From positions 13,673,399-13,737,398 of the forward strand of contig JAFMSR010000008.1 in the NCBI GenBank assembly GCA_022818135.1: a stretch of DNA of 64,000 nt, in the 5' to 3' direction. Made by a program: the position numbers and the translations under genes. Shown here in pieces: positions 11,930 through 24,710 of the stretch. The first letter of the stretch is position 1; each line of letters begins with the position of its first letter. The notes under the pieces were generated by a model. The model saw only the letters and a program-made list of their open reading frames with translations, was not told the origin of the DNA and did not search any database. This DNA is from Saxidomus purpurata (Eukaryota; Mollusca; Bivalvia; Venerida; Veneridae).

Positions 11930-12420
11930 CCCTTTGACCTCGAGTTAGTGAGCCCAAATTATGATATGCACAACTAGACTTTAGGCTGATGCTTCCGGCA
12001 AAGTTTTATGGAAATACACAAGGGCTTTTGGAAAAGCATGGACAAGATTTTCTGTTTACAAGTCCCTGTGACCTTGATGTTTAAGCTACTGACCTTAAAT
12101 TATAATATGCACAAGATTCCATACTGATGCTTCCAGCAAAATTTGATAAAAATACAGAAAGGGGGTTTTGGAGAAGAAGCACAGTCAAGATTTTCTGTTT
12201 TCAGGACCCTGTTACCTTAACCTTTACCTAATCTAGTGACCCCAAATTACAACTATGCACAACTAAACTTCATACTGATGCTTCCTGCAAAGTTTAATGA
12301 AAATTCAGCAAGAGGTATTGAAGATGAATAGAAAAGATTTTCTTGCATAATTATGGGATGGGCATTTCAGGTGATTTTATTCATGCCGGAAAAATTGGTC
12401 TGGCAACGTGCCTGTGCCTG
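11930..12420 (+). repeat. Three degenerate tandem units of about 140 bp
   Basis: Units share 'ccaaattatgatatgcacaa', 'ctgatgcttcc' followed by 'gcaaagtttta', and 'aagattttctgttt'. The end is marked by a switch to unrelated sequence near 12,345-12,420. It is the same style of bivalve repeat as at 3025 but a different unit. A short stretch at 30556-30610 ('actgatgctccctgccaagt') belongs to this family too. The remainder of 11456-12782 shows nothing else. Confidence 0.5.
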
Positions 12421-12782
12421 ACAACCCTTGAATGTTATAATCATTGTGATGTCATTTTCCAAAACACAACACCTGAATATTGTTTGTTATTTAACTCGTC
12501 TGTTTCAGACAGATGAGCTAATGTCGTAGCTTCCTCTGCATCGGTCGTTGGTGTCAGCGGCCTGCATTGTCGTCGTATATTTGGTTTTTTGTTAAAGTCC
12601 ACTTTTTCTGGGCAACCATTCAAGGTAGAGCTTTGAAACCTCATATGGTTGTCCGATATCATAGTAGTAACAAGAGGGGCAAGTTCCATAACTCTTGAAT
12701 GCATTTTGTCAAAGTTATGCCCATTTTTAAGTTAGAATTTTGGTTAAGTTTTTGTTAAAATCCACTTTTAGTCACTAAAAAG

Positions 12783-13726
12783 TAGGGATGGCAGCGAATA
12801 TACGGATATCCGAATATTCGTTCAGCTTCCGAATATTCGGATACTATATAGGTATCCAAGTATTCGGTAAAATTGCCCAAAAAACGAATTTCAATAAAAA
12901 TCTTTAATATTTATGTGTTGTTTTCATGAAAATAATCAATTTTCAAAAATGGCCGATTAAGAGTTAGTCTACAATACCCTGTTGTCCTGGTGATGACACT
13001 TTCTATAGTCAATCTTTAGTGATAGACAAAAGAGATTATGCAAACAAAAGAGTTTCAATTTCTAGGTGTGAATTGTTGAACAAACATTTAGATTAAGGAA
13101 AATTATTATGCTAGTGTTTTACAGCCTTGTTTACGCCAATGCATATTAAGAGGCGCTTACTTTAGCCATTGCAATTACGAAGTATCTTTCTGTACAGCGC
13201 CCCGTTTTACAAACATTAAACAAGTTTATTAAATGATTTTACATTCTTTAATTAAAATGAAAATCTTTTCAGGTAGTTTTTATTTTAATTGAAGCTTTTC
13301 TTTCTCGGTCCTATTAAGCCTCCTGCAGATCTATAAGGACTGAAGCAGCAGAAAAAGAAAATAAATGTCCATGTAACGACTCTGTCACGGAGAAAACAAA
13401 ACCGAAAGTACAACAGTCCTTACAGAGTTAGCTCCCGTAATAACAACGTATATGAAATTTATTTTATTCTAATTTTATGACACGAATGACTAAATCTTAT
13501 AGCCATTAATTGTCTCACTTAAAAGATATAAAAGTAAGTTCTCGGGATAGAATATTCGCCTGGCTTGGGTAACTGTAAGCTATAAATTTTATAATTGCGA
13601 AAATATGTGACAAATTGATCAACACCGTATTAGATTTAGTACATAAAACGACCGAATATCCAGATATTCGTTCGGAAGGTTGACCGAATATCCGAATACC
13701 AATTTGGGTATTCATTGACATCCCTA
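12783..13726. mobile_element. hAT-type MITE with 8-bp target duplication CTAAAAAG
   Basis: The termini are TAGGGATGGCA and TGACATCCCTA, flanked by perfect 8-bp direct repeats CTAAAAAG (12775-12782 and 13727-13734). An 8-bp duplication with a TAGGG/CAGGG-type terminus is the hallmark of the hAT superfamily. Both subterminal zones are packed with the palindrome-like motif CCGAATATTCGG and variants (gatatccgaatattcg). The 944 bp encode no transposase, so it would be mobilised in trans. Confidence 0.85.
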
Positions 13727-13889
13727 CTAAAAAGTCACTTACTAAAATAGAAAAATGGTTTCCGCTCATTAGCTCAGGTTAGGAGTGACTAATTGCAATG
13801 AAACTTAGTGTGTAGGAAGCTTGTGTGGAGAGGAAGGGTCACTAGGGTCAAGGTCAAGGTTACTAAAAAAGTTTCTTTTTTTGAATTCT

Positions 13890-14400
13890 TAAATAATTGT
13901 TCTAAGTAAACAAGAGCTGTCCCTCACAAGAGACACATGCTCCCGATAGAGGTGTCTCACAGTATGTGCCCTCTCCATGTGCTCAACAATTCTTCCATGC
14001 ATGACAGAGTTACCATGCATAAAGTATACCATTACTTTTAACCTCGAAGTGTGACCTTGACTTTTGAGGTAGGGATGTAGTTCTTGCACGTGACACATTG
14101 TTTTGATGTGTTGAACATTTGTGCCAATTTATTTTAAAATTAATCAATGCATGACAAAGTTATAGTCCGGACACAAATGTGCCCATATATACAGGATTCC
14201 ATTACCTTCCAACTCTAAATGTGACCTTGACCATTGAGGTAGGGACGTGGGTCTTGCACCCGACATGTTTTGATGTGCGGACAATTTGTGCAAAGTTATT
14301 CTAAAACCTTCTGAGCAAGTTTGATGAAAGTTGAATGAAAACTGACCTGTAGAGCGTTATTAACGAAAATCTAACGAAGGTTACTGTAACTGACCCACTG
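13890..14400 (-). repeat. Degenerate bivalve interspersed repeat
   Basis: Starts around 'aacaagagctgtccctcaca' (13910) and contains at least two units with 'gtgaccttgac', 'ttgaggtagggacgtgg', 'cttgcac' and 'tgttttgatgtg'. This style of repeat is common in bivalves. Open frames across it are incidental. Strand is nominal. The stretch 14401-14714 between here and the dispanin 3' end shows nothing more. Confidence 0.4.
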
Positions 14401-14727
14401 ACCTTAAATCAATGGAAATGAGGATGTGCAGGCTTGCGTCAGATTTTCACGAAATCTTTGACTTTACCTGAAATTTGAAGCATCGAGTTTTACTTGAACA
14501 AAGCTGAATTTGTAAATGGAAGCAGATGGGATCCATTTGACCTAAGGATGGTGCTTTCTATGTGAATACCAAGTTCAATTCCAAATAACATTATGTGTGT
14601 GTGCCATAGCAATCAAGCTATGTACATGGAAGCTGCCTAAATATTTGCGTACATGCATGTGAACTTCCCCGACAATTATTGATACCCATAAAAGATAAAC
14701 AACAAACAAAGATGAAAATTTACTACT

Positions 14728-14733
14728 TTTATT
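14728..14733 (-). terminator. Polyadenylation signal AATAAA (minus strand)
   Basis: On the minus strand AATAAA is followed 15-35 bases later by a GT-rich stretch (tttgtttgttgttt, plus-strand 14697-14712), the expected layout of a cleavage site. It is assigned to the dispanin gene because no other minus-strand gene ends nearby. Confidence 0.45.
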
Positions 14734-17147
14734 TATGATTTACAGCGGATTATAATTGTATACATAACAACAAAATTACAGAACACTGTCATGAAACCAG
14801 TTCCAAACGTTACATATAAATGCAGAAATATGCGATTACAAACCACACAAATTGAGATGAAAAAAATCTCAAAAAATAGTTATTGTCCCTGTCTGACAAT
14901 CTAAGGTAAGATGCACTTATATTGAAATATTCATCTGAATGAGGTAGGGGAAGCATGTCTAACAATTAGGAAGTTTACAGTTTAAACACTTGTACCAATG
15001 AAAACAGATGCATTTTTGCATAGTTTCATATAGAATGCTGAAAATGGTCAATTTCTACAGCCATGTGTAGTTTTTAATTATTGTGTACATAAACTGCAGT
15101 AACGTGTAAATAATGATAGGAGCTTCACAATTTGGTAGCAACACACGCTCACTGGATTTAGCTTTCAAGTTGATGTTCAAAAGGGAATGAATCACATCGC
15201 TGCCCGAGTATGACAAATAATAAATCTATGCTGGATTTTAAATATTTTGTTAAATTCACATAGCTATCCGAGAGTTATTGATAATGCTAGTTTAGTATAA
15301 GGAAAAAAAATGAATCAATGCCCTGCAATGACTGTACTGTACCTTTGTTAAATTGTCATAGCTATCCCAGAGTTATTGAAAAAGCTATCGTCCAGACATA
15401 CGATTTCACACACATACGAAATCACGCAATTTATAAACATCCAGTTGCGTGGAAACCAATGTCTCTGGGATAGTTTAGGATAAGGAACAAAAATGAATCT
15501 ACGCCCTGCAATGACTTTACTGTACCTGTACATATGAAAATGATAAGTCAAATGCCAGTCTATTACCAGTAACATTGTCAATACTGCTGTAATGTGAATA
15601 GGGTTGGACGCTTGGTCTAGACATTCTACTTATGAAAATGGCATTACAAAGTTTTAATCATGAAAAAATGATAACGCAAGTCCCTACATTTATAAATGCG
15701 ACTGCTGAACCAATGTGTAAAACACTATAGCACCTCTTCAGGAGAAAAAACAAAACAAATTCAAAGACATGCTGTTTCTTTGGGGAAACTCAAAATATCA
15801 TTACTGAAATGGAAGAGTGATGTCATTCAATATAAATACACAAAAGTCTTAGTCTGATTTGTTTTGCACAAATAGCATTTTATTTCAGAAAATCCTCATT
15901 TGTTATATAGGGCAAATGAAAATTCTGCAGTTGGTCTGGTTTCTAATCTTAATTCCGAACAGCCTTTTACAGTGTACAAGCAGAGAAGCGGTGCTTATTG
16001 CATTTTAGCAACTATAATAAGTATTCATAGATTTAGAAAGTTGTCGATTTTAAAAACCCCAAAATAGACCTTTTGCAAGCTTTGCAACTCAAATCCGCTA
16101 TGCAGAAATGTTTGTCACTCTCTGCAATTCTGAAGTATCTTAATTGAAGGGTACATGAATTTTATGTCTTCTATTACGTTTTCCCATAAGAAACAATCAC
16201 CTGGCTTTCCCAAACTACACCCTAATGTATAAACTTAACACTATGCTGAATACGAGCCTACGTTTTCGTTAAATCTGGACCGCTGATTGAAGTATGATAA
16301 TGAAACAGATTTACAACGTGTAAAGAGATGAGAGGAGGCAAATATGCATGCAAAATGTGAGACAAACATTGACTGACACCCAGTATTTAAATAGACAATC
16401 ATCATGAATTTTCATGAAAATTCCAAGTAAATTTGTTTCAAACACAATAATGCTTGAAAAGCCATGGATAAGTCAGAAAAAAAACAAACAGAAACTACTT
16501 AATGCTCAGATGGACCCAGGAACAGTGCGCGCATATGACCAATATGAGCATACTTTTGCAAAATGCTGCAGTTTAACAATGCAACGAGGTTAGGTCACAA
16601 TATTTGTGCATTGGCTTATGAATTGTTAAAATGCATTTATTGTACATGAATGCTTTGCAAGAGAAGTGTTAAGCATACACTATCATTCTGCAAGGTAACT
16701 TTTGTTTCAATCTGAACCTGCAAACACTTGCATGCCTACAAAATGTATGATTTCCCCCGACTACAGTCTATAATAGATACGTTTATAGAAGACCCATGTC
16801 TAGGTGCCAGTCAATACTGTCCGAATAATCCGCAGAATAATCATAATGTAATATGACATCTACACAGTAAACTATAATAGTAGAGATTCATTTACAGGTA
16901 GTATCAATGAACAAGCAGATCAGACTCCATGCACTGTTAAATAAATGCATTTCAAATATAAGGCAGATACTCTTTAAAAACCATACAATATAAAAAACAA
17001 AATTAATAAAAATCTCATATCTAGAATATTTCTGGTTTTGTATTAAAATGACATTATGCGCATATCTTACTGCACATAGTGTATTTTTGGTGACATTTTT
17101 AAAAAAGCAATTTTCGGTTGCTTTAGAAATAGAAAAATTGGACTAAT

Positions 17148-17437
17148 AAAATAATAATTCCTTTCTTGACAGTGATCTCCCTTGTGTTATTAGCGTTGTG
17201 GCGGTAGATTTCGGCAGTGGAAGGGAAGCAACTCCTGCATGCAGTTGTTTATTTCTTAAATTGACTCTCCCAGTAAAAATAGGAAAAGTAATATTTGGAA
17301 ATGTTATTATTTCCTACTGGTAGTAGGAGTTTGTTGTATTGGGTTAAAAGCTATTATTTCCTCTACCCTTTGTACACACACCTATTTCAGCTGGATTTTT
17401 ACTTGAAAAAAAATGTGCATAATTCCACTATAAGTTT
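17148..17437 (+). repeat. Interspersed repeat, copy 1
   Basis: Shares long near-identical segments with 36468-36995: 'cagtggaagggaagcaactc', 'ctgcatgcagttgtttattt', 'aaaagctattatttcctcta' and 'gtgcataattccact'. Copy 2 carries about 260 bp extra after its first 40 bases. No terminal repeats are obvious. Strand is nominal. Confidence 0.6.
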
Positions 17438-17982
17438 TGATGCTTGTATGACACGAGTGACCAAAACAATACTGGTGATTAAATCTCTGCTGATTAACCA
17501 ATAGTAGGTACACAGCACTCTGCATTACGCCTCATGGAGAACAGCATGTGCTGTATAACTGGCAATAATGTTGACAATGGTACACTTAAGTACTAGTAAT
17601 CCACATTCATAAAATTGTTGCAAACTAATGTGAGTACTTTAAGGCATTAGTTGTTAAAAATGTCGAAGACTTGATAATTTTGTGTCTATTTTTTGCAGTA
17701 GTAAGTAAAAAATATCAAGGAACCTTTTATACAAGCAGCCTACCAAATTTTTTCTTGTGATGGAAACATTTTGATTAAGCATGGTCCCTCCTTTATGTTG
17801 TACAAACATTTGTCTACAAAGAATAGTATGTCGAAATAAATCAAAATGGGTTAATGTGTAAAACTATAAGAATAGGAAGTCTCTTTCTGTACATAATATA
17901 GGAATATGATCTTTTTCATACAAAAGAAAAGAATTTCATAAGCCTGATGATTTGTTACATTATAATGCACATTAAAGAATTT

Positions 17983-18030
17983 ACCGTGCCACAGAGGCCG
18001 GTATAGAGACCGTGCCACAGAGGCCGGTAT
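17983..18030 (-). repeat. 22-bp direct repeat just after the dispanin stop
   Basis: Plus-strand accgtgccacagaggccggt occurs at 17983 and again at 18009, a spacing of 26. Both lie within the first 65 bases of the 3' UTR. They are GC-rich against an AT-rich background and identical over 22 bases. Confidence 0.7.
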
Positions 18031-18046
18031 AAAAGCCATCTTCTGA

Positions 18047-18220
18047 TCAATAGTCATATTTGTAAGTATTTGCTGTAGTGGCGAAAACTACAAGCCTCAG
18101 TATGATGACCAGTATAATCCAGGCGACACCTATAACAATGCTTGTAATCATCAGGTTTCTTGCATTCTGGGACATCCTTGAGGCTTCCGCCATGTCACCT
18201 TCTGCGGCCAGGCTGTTTGC
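18047..18220 (-). CDS. Dispanin (CD225) protein, last exon with second membrane segment
   Basis: On the minus strand the acceptor is ttaccaatag, phase 0, and the exon encodes 57 residues before TGA. It starts inside the conserved CD225 cytosolic loop (ANSLAAEGDMAEASRMSQNA), where relatives have a small-residue and serine pattern between the two hydrophobic segments. It continues with a long membrane segment (MITSIVIGVAWIILVIIL) and a short tail ending YKYDY. CD225 family members (IFITM, PRRT and SynDIG relatives) are small two-segment membrane proteins of endosomes, plasma membrane or synapses. Which vertebrate branch this is closest to cannot be told here; the long Pro/Gln N-terminus favours a PRRT-like or invertebrate-specific branch. 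Confidence 0.85.
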   Translation of the reverse strand, partial: ANSLAAEGDMAEASRMSQNARNLMITSIVIGVAWIILVIILRLVVFATTANTYKYDY

Positions 18221-19381
18221 CTATTGGTAAGAAGCAAAAGTACGTTTAGGCTTTTTTATGCACTACGGTAACTGTTGGTTTCATGGCAACTACCTGACAA
18301 TATGGAACAACAAAATTTTGTATACCTTATTTATTTTACTTACTGAACAGGTGAAGATTACAGTTTATGCACTCTAAACAGTCTATTGGTAGTTGCCCTA
18401 TGGTATGGAACTATGGATGGAATGCAAATATAAAATCAAAACTGCACACATTTTACAGTTTTCAAAGTAAATAATCTAAAACCATTAAAAGTTGAACAGC
18501 ATTTTATAATGGTTTTATGCGGTCCATTAGGAGCTCAAAAGCTGGAACACCCTGAATGTACAACTTCAACCATGTTAAACATACTTTGCAGCATTAACAT
18601 CATAACTAGCTCTAAATATTGATTGCAATATGAATACTTCGGATATTTATCATTAATTTCCATATACTTAGTGGCTGATTACATTTGTTCACAAGTGCCT
18701 AAGGTTTTTGTATAAAATTGCTGCAGACTTTACATCAATAGCTAACTTTGTATGAATTATTAATGTAAACCTATCGCTTGGCTACTGTTGCAACTGAAAA
18801 GTCTGCACTAATGACTGCAAATAACTTGTTGAGACAAAATATTTTCTCCTTCATAAAAAGTCAAAGTTTGAAAGACCCCAGGCTGATATGCAATGCAAGT
18901 GTCAATCCATTTACATGTATTTCAATGTGCCATGTTACATAAAAAATTATATTCCCTAAAACCAGAAGCTGCTAAAGCTGTAGCTTATATCATATTCAAA
19001 CAGCTCCAAGGAATTTACAGATGCTTACAGCATTGCTTCAACTCTCTACTAAAAGGTGCTGGATAACAGAAATTTACGGTACACACAAACTAACGCAAAA
19101 CTTTTCCACCTATCACTACCAATAGTTGACCTATATCCTGCTGTAGACAAGTGACCAGTGTTGATCAAGATCAGCCTACAATAAATGGTCTCCTCAGTTT
19201 ACCAGTCAGTCACACAATACTCACTATGATCACCCCTTTGGGCAATTTTTAAGGATTAACCCATTTGCTGAGCGTGAAACAGTTGTATATAGAAATTATA
19301 GTTGTTACTCTATATAAAATTATATAGAGTTATAACCGTTTCTTGCCCAACCCGATAATTTGTAAGTCAAAAGATACTTAC
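18221..19381 (-). other. Dispanin intron (last), with one decayed MITE
   Basis: The intron has consensus gtaagt donor and ag acceptor on the minus strand. Near 19130-19265 is a decayed copy of the 1657 MITE ('gaccagtgttgatcaagatc', 'agcctac', ending 'aaggattaaccc'). A small palindrome around 19302-19341 (actctatataaaattatatagagt region) is also seen. Nothing else was recognised. Confidence 0.55.
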
Positions 19382-19516
19382 GCGACTTGCATAATATATT
19401 GCGCAGAGTCCTGTTGGACAGAAGCAGCACAGACATGCGATAACAGATGGGATCATGTAGTCTGGAGGTCTTGGTTGGGTTACTAAAACTCCGGCTTGCC
19501 CTGGCTGTGCTATTAT
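19382..19516 (-). CDS. Dispanin (CD225) protein, exon with first membrane segment
   Basis: An exact 45-codon exon, phase 0 at both ends: acceptor ttttcag before 19516, donor gtaagt at 19381. The first part is a proline-rich linker (IIAQPGQAGVLVTQPRPPDY). The second is the signature first hydrophobic segment of CD225 proteins, MIPSVIACLCCFCPTGLCAI followed by YYASR. The clustered cysteines (CLCCFCPTGLC) are at the place where family members are S-palmitoylated; that modification is known for the family and inferred here. Splicing to the next exon rebuilds the CD225 domain without a gap. Confidence 0.88.
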
Positions 19517-19683
19517 CTGAAAACAGAAATTACATGTTACAGCAGGCTCTCATCTCATTACTGATTTGGGAAGAATCCTGAGGCTGATTTCCCCACAATA
19601 TGAAATGTCCAAAATACAGATTTAATGAACAATAGTTACCATACGTATTTTTGTGATGTATTAAACACAGTAGAAAACAAATA

Positions 19684-20169
19684 CAGTCAAACTTGCCCAT
19701 GCGACCACGTGTATTAAGCGACCTTTGTAGTAAGCGACCGCTTTTGAATCCCCCCGAGAGTTTTCACACTGTTTTGTTATTGCATTAAGCGACTTTTGTC
19801 TAACGCGACCAGCGACCAGTATGTAGCGACCCATAATCGATCTTATTAGGCGACCATTTATGTGCAAACAGATCATTTCTATGGAAATTGACTGCTTTAA
19901 AGTTGCATTTAATGTCCCAATTAGACACGGAGGTGTCAAATTTCATAAGGATTAGTGTCCATCCTTATGTCCGCAGGTTGTATTTATCAACTTTAGCTAC
20001 TTTCATGTTCAAACGTTTTGCTATTTTTGGAAAATTACCACGTGACATAAGTAAAATTGTTATGGGTAAAGGTTGTCGTCCCCGGTGTTGCTTTGTATTA
20101 AGAGACCATTTTATTAAGCGACCGGTTTTGGCCTTTCCCTTGGGCGGTCTCTTAATACAAGTTTGACTG
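19684..20169. mobile_element. Tc1/mariner-pogo-like MITE with CAGTCAAACTTG termini
   Basis: Perfect 12-bp terminal inverted repeats, CAGTCAAACTTG and CAAGTTTGACTG, are flanked by TA on each side (19682-19683, 20170-20171). The 486-bp interior repeats the motif 'ttaagcgacc' in both orientations near the two ends. There is no transposase. It lies in the large dispanin intron. Confidence 0.75.
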
Positions 20170-20559
20170 TACTTTAATTCAAGCACATAATCTCAAATGT
20201 AATACCCTTGTAGTAAGTTGCTTGTTTTCCATAACATTTAGTGGTTAGTAGCTATTTACAGTGACCTTTATGAATAAAGCCTCAGTGATATTTCCTGAAA
20301 ATCTGTGACAGCAAAGTCACAAAACTGCTTGACAAATTGCAGAAAAAAAATCGGTACAGATCAATAAAAATTTTGCACACTGGATATTTTCATAAAGACA
20401 AACATTCCAACCAATGCTTTCAGGAACAAAATGTGCCCTATACAGTGTTAACAATGACCTTAGGTTTTTTTCCCCCATTTGACCAAGTTTCACCTGATGA
20501 CCCCCACACAACCCGGCTTCTATCTTGACAAAAAATTTATCAAGACCTATTCTGATGTT

Positions 20560-21980
20560 GTTTCATGATAATTTCGTAGGGTGGTACAGTGTACAGCCTT
20601 CAGTTGAGTGGTACAGTGTATAGCCTCCAGTTTGGAGTGTTCACACTGTTTTCTATGACCTGACCTGACCTGGTGACCTTGTCATCTAGAGTTTTTTATC
20701 AATGAGACCCAGTTACAACTCTGACTTATAGGGTTCATAAACATAAACCTTTTGACTAATTTTCAATTAATTTTTAATTGAGTACAAAATGTTGTTACTA
20801 AAGTGTTCACCAACTTTTTCTACGATTTGTCCAGGTGACCTAGCTTTTTAACATACATGACCAAGTTACAACCTGTGCCCAGAATAAATTGAGACAAATA
20901 TTCAGACCAATTCTCATGATAACCAGAGAGCCAACATTTCTTTGACGCTGATCTGGCAGACAGTGATCATGATAACAAGAGAGCCAAGTCGGCCCTCTAA
21001 CATTTGTTTGACGCTGATCTGGCAGACAGTGATCACCTGCCAGTAAATCTCACCATATACTGTACAAGATATAGCAGTTGAAGAGTCAGAATGGTGTAAA
21101 ACATGGTTCAATGAGGAGCGGAGAAATGGTTGTGAATATTCAGAATGCTACTGAATTTAATCTGTTTTGTTAGGGTGCATTTTATGGTAATGAAGTGAAC
21201 TCCAAAGCTTATAATTAAAAGTTAGTATAGATGTTACTCTGAAATTTGAAAAGTTTCAGAAAGCAGAAAAATTGTAATAATTTATTCTTATAAACAGACA
21301 GAAAATTTAATGAAGCCCATAAAGGCCAGTATCACTCTACTAGACTGACAACCCTAAGTATGTTTTGTAAAAATGTTTTGGAAAATGTGACCTGTTATCC
21401 AGGTTTTAGAATAATTGACTGTAGCACAACTGACTTTCCCAAAGCATGGCTCAATTTTGATACAGATCATTTACAAGTTGCATGCAACCGTTGGACAAGT
21501 TCTATGAGAATCTTTTGGAAAATGTGACCTGTAGAGTGATATCAAGGTTTTACAACTAGAACTTGTTACTTAATACCAATCATCCTATGAGGTTTGAAGA
21601 AAGTTGTTGATGTAGAGATCTCAAAATATTGAGTGGAAGTAATTCGGGTCAATGTTACATTGACCTTTAAACTACTGACCCCAAAAACAATCATCTACAA
21701 GTTGCATGCAACATTCTGCGCAAGTTTAGTGAAAGTCAAATTAAAATTGTGACCTGTCTTGTTATCAAGAAAAAGCTAATGGAGTAAACTGTGGCCTTGA
21801 CATTTGACCCATTTTCAAATGTGGTGTTATCAAGGAAATCCTAACAGATGTCACTGTGACCTGGACCTATGACCCATTGACCCCAAAACAGTATGGATCG
21901 TCTACTCAGTAAGACCAATCATACGATGAAGTTTGAAGACTGTGAATGAAACAGAGCGGAAACGATTTTTAAGTCCAGTA
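20560..21980 (+). repeat. Degenerate 'gtgacctg' repeats with a local duplication
   Basis: Scattered, diverged units with 'tgacctggtgacc', 'aaccaagttacaac' and 'gttgcatgcaac' resemble old bivalve repeat arrays. At 20925-21035 a segment of about 75 bp ('gagagccaacatttctttga' to 'ctggcagacagtgatca') is directly duplicated with few changes. The boundaries are approximate. Strand is nominal. Dispanin intron. Confidence 0.4.
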
Positions 21981-22237
21981 GAGCAAAAAAAAAATGCAAA
22001 AGACAAGAATTAAATACATGCATTTCATGGTTCAGGGGAAACATAAAGTTCAGCTGTATGTGGAGAAAAAAGAAGCTTATTTCAAAAACAGCTTACCAGT
22101 TATCTGGAATCTTCAATTAATGATCCTACAAATTTCTGGAATATGTTAACAGTTCTGGCAAGTACATGTAGTGCTTAAGGAAAACACAATTAAGATGATG
22201 TTTTTGTTTAAACTAGACCTATCACTAAATGTGATTA

Positions 22238-23012
22238 ATACCCCCGAAAGACTGCTTTATAAACTGAGGAAGTTCATAGTAACAGAATACCTTGCAAAAA
22301 AAAACTAAAATAGAGATATTGTTCTTGGCAATAACTCTGTAATTAGTCAAGATAGAGTTATGGTTCTTGTACACTGCACTTCCTCTCATTGTGCTGGACC
22401 ATTGTATAAAGTTGTATTGCATTCCAACCAGAAGTTTTCAAGTTATGCTCTGCTACAAGGAAAAGTAAAAATGGGCAAGAACTCTGTAATGACTCAAGAT
22501 AGAGTTATGGTTCCTGTGCACTGCACTTCCTCTCAATGTACTTGACCATTGTATGAAGTTAAATTGAATTCCAACCAGTAGTTTTCAAATAATGCCCCAG
22601 AAAAGGAAAAGTAACAAAGGGCAATAACTCTGTAACGAGTCAAGAAAGAGTTATGGTTTTTGTACACTGCACTTCCTCTCAATGTACTTGACCATAGTAT
22701 GAAGTTGTATTGAATTCCAACTAGCAGTTTTCAAGTTATGCTCCGGACAAGGAAAAGTAACTAAGGGCAATAACTCTGTAATGAGTCAAGATGGAGTTAT
22801 GGTTCCTGTGCACTGCACTTCCTCTCAATGTGCTTGACCATTGTATGAAGTTGTATTGAATTCCAACTAGTAGTTTTCAAGTCATGCCCCGGACAAGGAA
22901 AATGCAACAGACTGCCTGACCGACCGCCCGACCACCCACCTGCCCTACCGACTGACTGGCCAACCAACAGGTGACTCCTATATACCCACCCAAACTTTGT
23001 TTCGGGGGTATA
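22238..23012 (-). mobile_element. Element with 'taccccc' TIRs and tandem core, copy A
   Basis: Left end ATACCCCCGAAA and right end TTTCGGGGGTAT are inverted repeats. Inside are four units of about 150 bp ('aactctgtaatgagtcaaga', 'cactgcacttcctctca', 'gaccattgtatgaagttgta', 'gttttcaagttatgct') followed by a 'cgaccgcccgaccaccca' patch next to the right end. The architecture is the same as at 24711-25762 but the core is different. Orientation is set by analogy to that copy, whose 'ggtcggtcggtc' patch follows its left end. Confidence 0.65.
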
Positions 23013-23589
23013 AATATGGTATCTGATAATTCTGTATTATGATGGTGTTGAAAATATTCTATACAACAGAAATGTATATGACGTCCCCATCATATTGACC
23101 AAAGACCTTCATCTGCACAGGGAGCATGTAATTGCTGAACAATTTATATGCATGTACCGATACATGTATCAAATTTATTCTATTTTATTTGGGAATATTG
23201 TTAAAATGAGTATTTAAATCCGGAGCATTCCCAAATACTTGGAAATATTGTATAGTAAGTAGTACCTGTACATAATCAACTTTCAGACACAAGTTGTCTT
23301 AAACAGACAACAAAAAAAGGAACAATGGTTCAGTAAACTGTACACCTATTAAAAAACTGAAATAGGGTTGGGCAATCAAGCGTGTAACTTGTATCAGTTC
23401 CTTTCAATAGATTTATCTTCCTTAACAAGTTGGTCAATTCATCCATACATGTACTTTGCAGACATGTTCCCTGGTCCTCTCTCAGGTTCCTCCAAATAAA
23501 ATAGATTGAACTCAATGAAAGCTCTGGTTGCAATTGAAAAGTTTTGTCAGAAACAACAACAATTTTACAGAAATGTTCCTTTGTTGACC

Positions 23590-24325
23590 CTCTACCAAAT
23601 TCCTGCAGATGTATACACTAAATGGCTATATATATAGAAAACTTTGAAAATCTCTCTCAAGGTTATTCAAATCATGCCACTTGGGTTAAAATTAACCCGC
23701 CCAGGGAGTCACTTGTTTTACATAGAGTTATATACAGAGATTTTCACACTTAGGCCTAGAGGTCCTGTATAAAAACTGTACTAAATCATACCTCCTGTGT
23801 GCAACTTGGCCCTGCTCAAGGATTACTTGACCTACTTACATAATTTCTTGTTTTTAAAGCTACAGCAATGAAAATTGTACTATATGGATAGTCTTGCATA
23901 CAGATTCAATTTTGACATTGGCTGACTTTGACTTTCACCTACTGACCTACCTAGATACTTTCTGTTTTTTAAAGCTACAATCTACATCAATGAAATTTGG
24001 ACCATGTATAGTTTTGCATGTCCATTTCAACTTAACACTGGCTGACCTTGACCTACTTTCCTGTTTTGAAGCTTCTCCAGTGAAATTTGAACAGAACATG
24101 ATTGTACAGTTTTGATGCAAATTTTCAACTTTGGCTGAACTGGACTTTTGGTCTAGTTTTTGTTTTTCAAGCTAGAAATAATTTGGATAAATGGACTATT
24201 TATGCAGTTTTGCAAACTTATTTCCAAATTCCTATGACCAAATTTGATTATGACCCTTCTGACTTACTTTCTTATTTTATGGTTAAATGATACTCAGAAA
24301 TATAGGGCCATCATGGCACTCTTTG
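23590..24325 (-). mobile_element. Decayed Helitron-like element
   Basis: The right end 'atatagggccatcatggcac' (about 24301) is the inverse of the usual start, and an inner stretch (23655-23760) matches the 'tcaaattatgacccctgggt' and 'gtcacttgttttacatag' core seen at 8831-9895. The middle part carries a different unit around 'gctgaccttgacctac'. The hairpin end is not recognisable. Dispanin intron. Confidence 0.4.
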
Positions 24326-24710
24326 TAAAATACATTATCCCCTGGGTGTCAAGAATGAACAAACTTTGTTAATGAACCACTACTTAATGCTACAAGCTCT
24401 TGGCCCAGCAGTTTTTGTCAACAAGTTGATATTTTCCAAAAGGTTGCAATGGCACTAAAATGTTGTGCATGGAATCGATTCCTTGGCCACTTTTGGTTGA
24501 GGACCATCAATGAAAGTTCTGTTGAAGTTTGATTGGAATTAGATCAATGAATTTAAATGAGCTGTTGACTGAAGCACGGTGTGGATGGACTGATGCCATC
24601 GAGTGTTTTTACTGCTTCACTTACACTTAGTCTATCCCCAACCCTATCCTACTTGAACACAACACCTCACCCTTAACAAATCCATCTGTAAAGATGTGAT
24701 AGCTCAGTTA

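Larger units (their letters stand above)
14715..18046 (-). other. Long 3' UTR of the dispanin gene (inferred)
   Basis: About 3.3 kb of largely non-repetitive AT-rich sequence lies between the dispanin stop codon and a minus-strand AATAAA at 14728-14733. It includes one interspersed repeat copy (17148-17437) and a duplicated 22-bp motif right after the stop. No coding frame inside it looks real. An earlier poly(A) site could be used; TTTATT also occurs near 15884 and 16635 on the plus strand. Confidence 0.4.
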
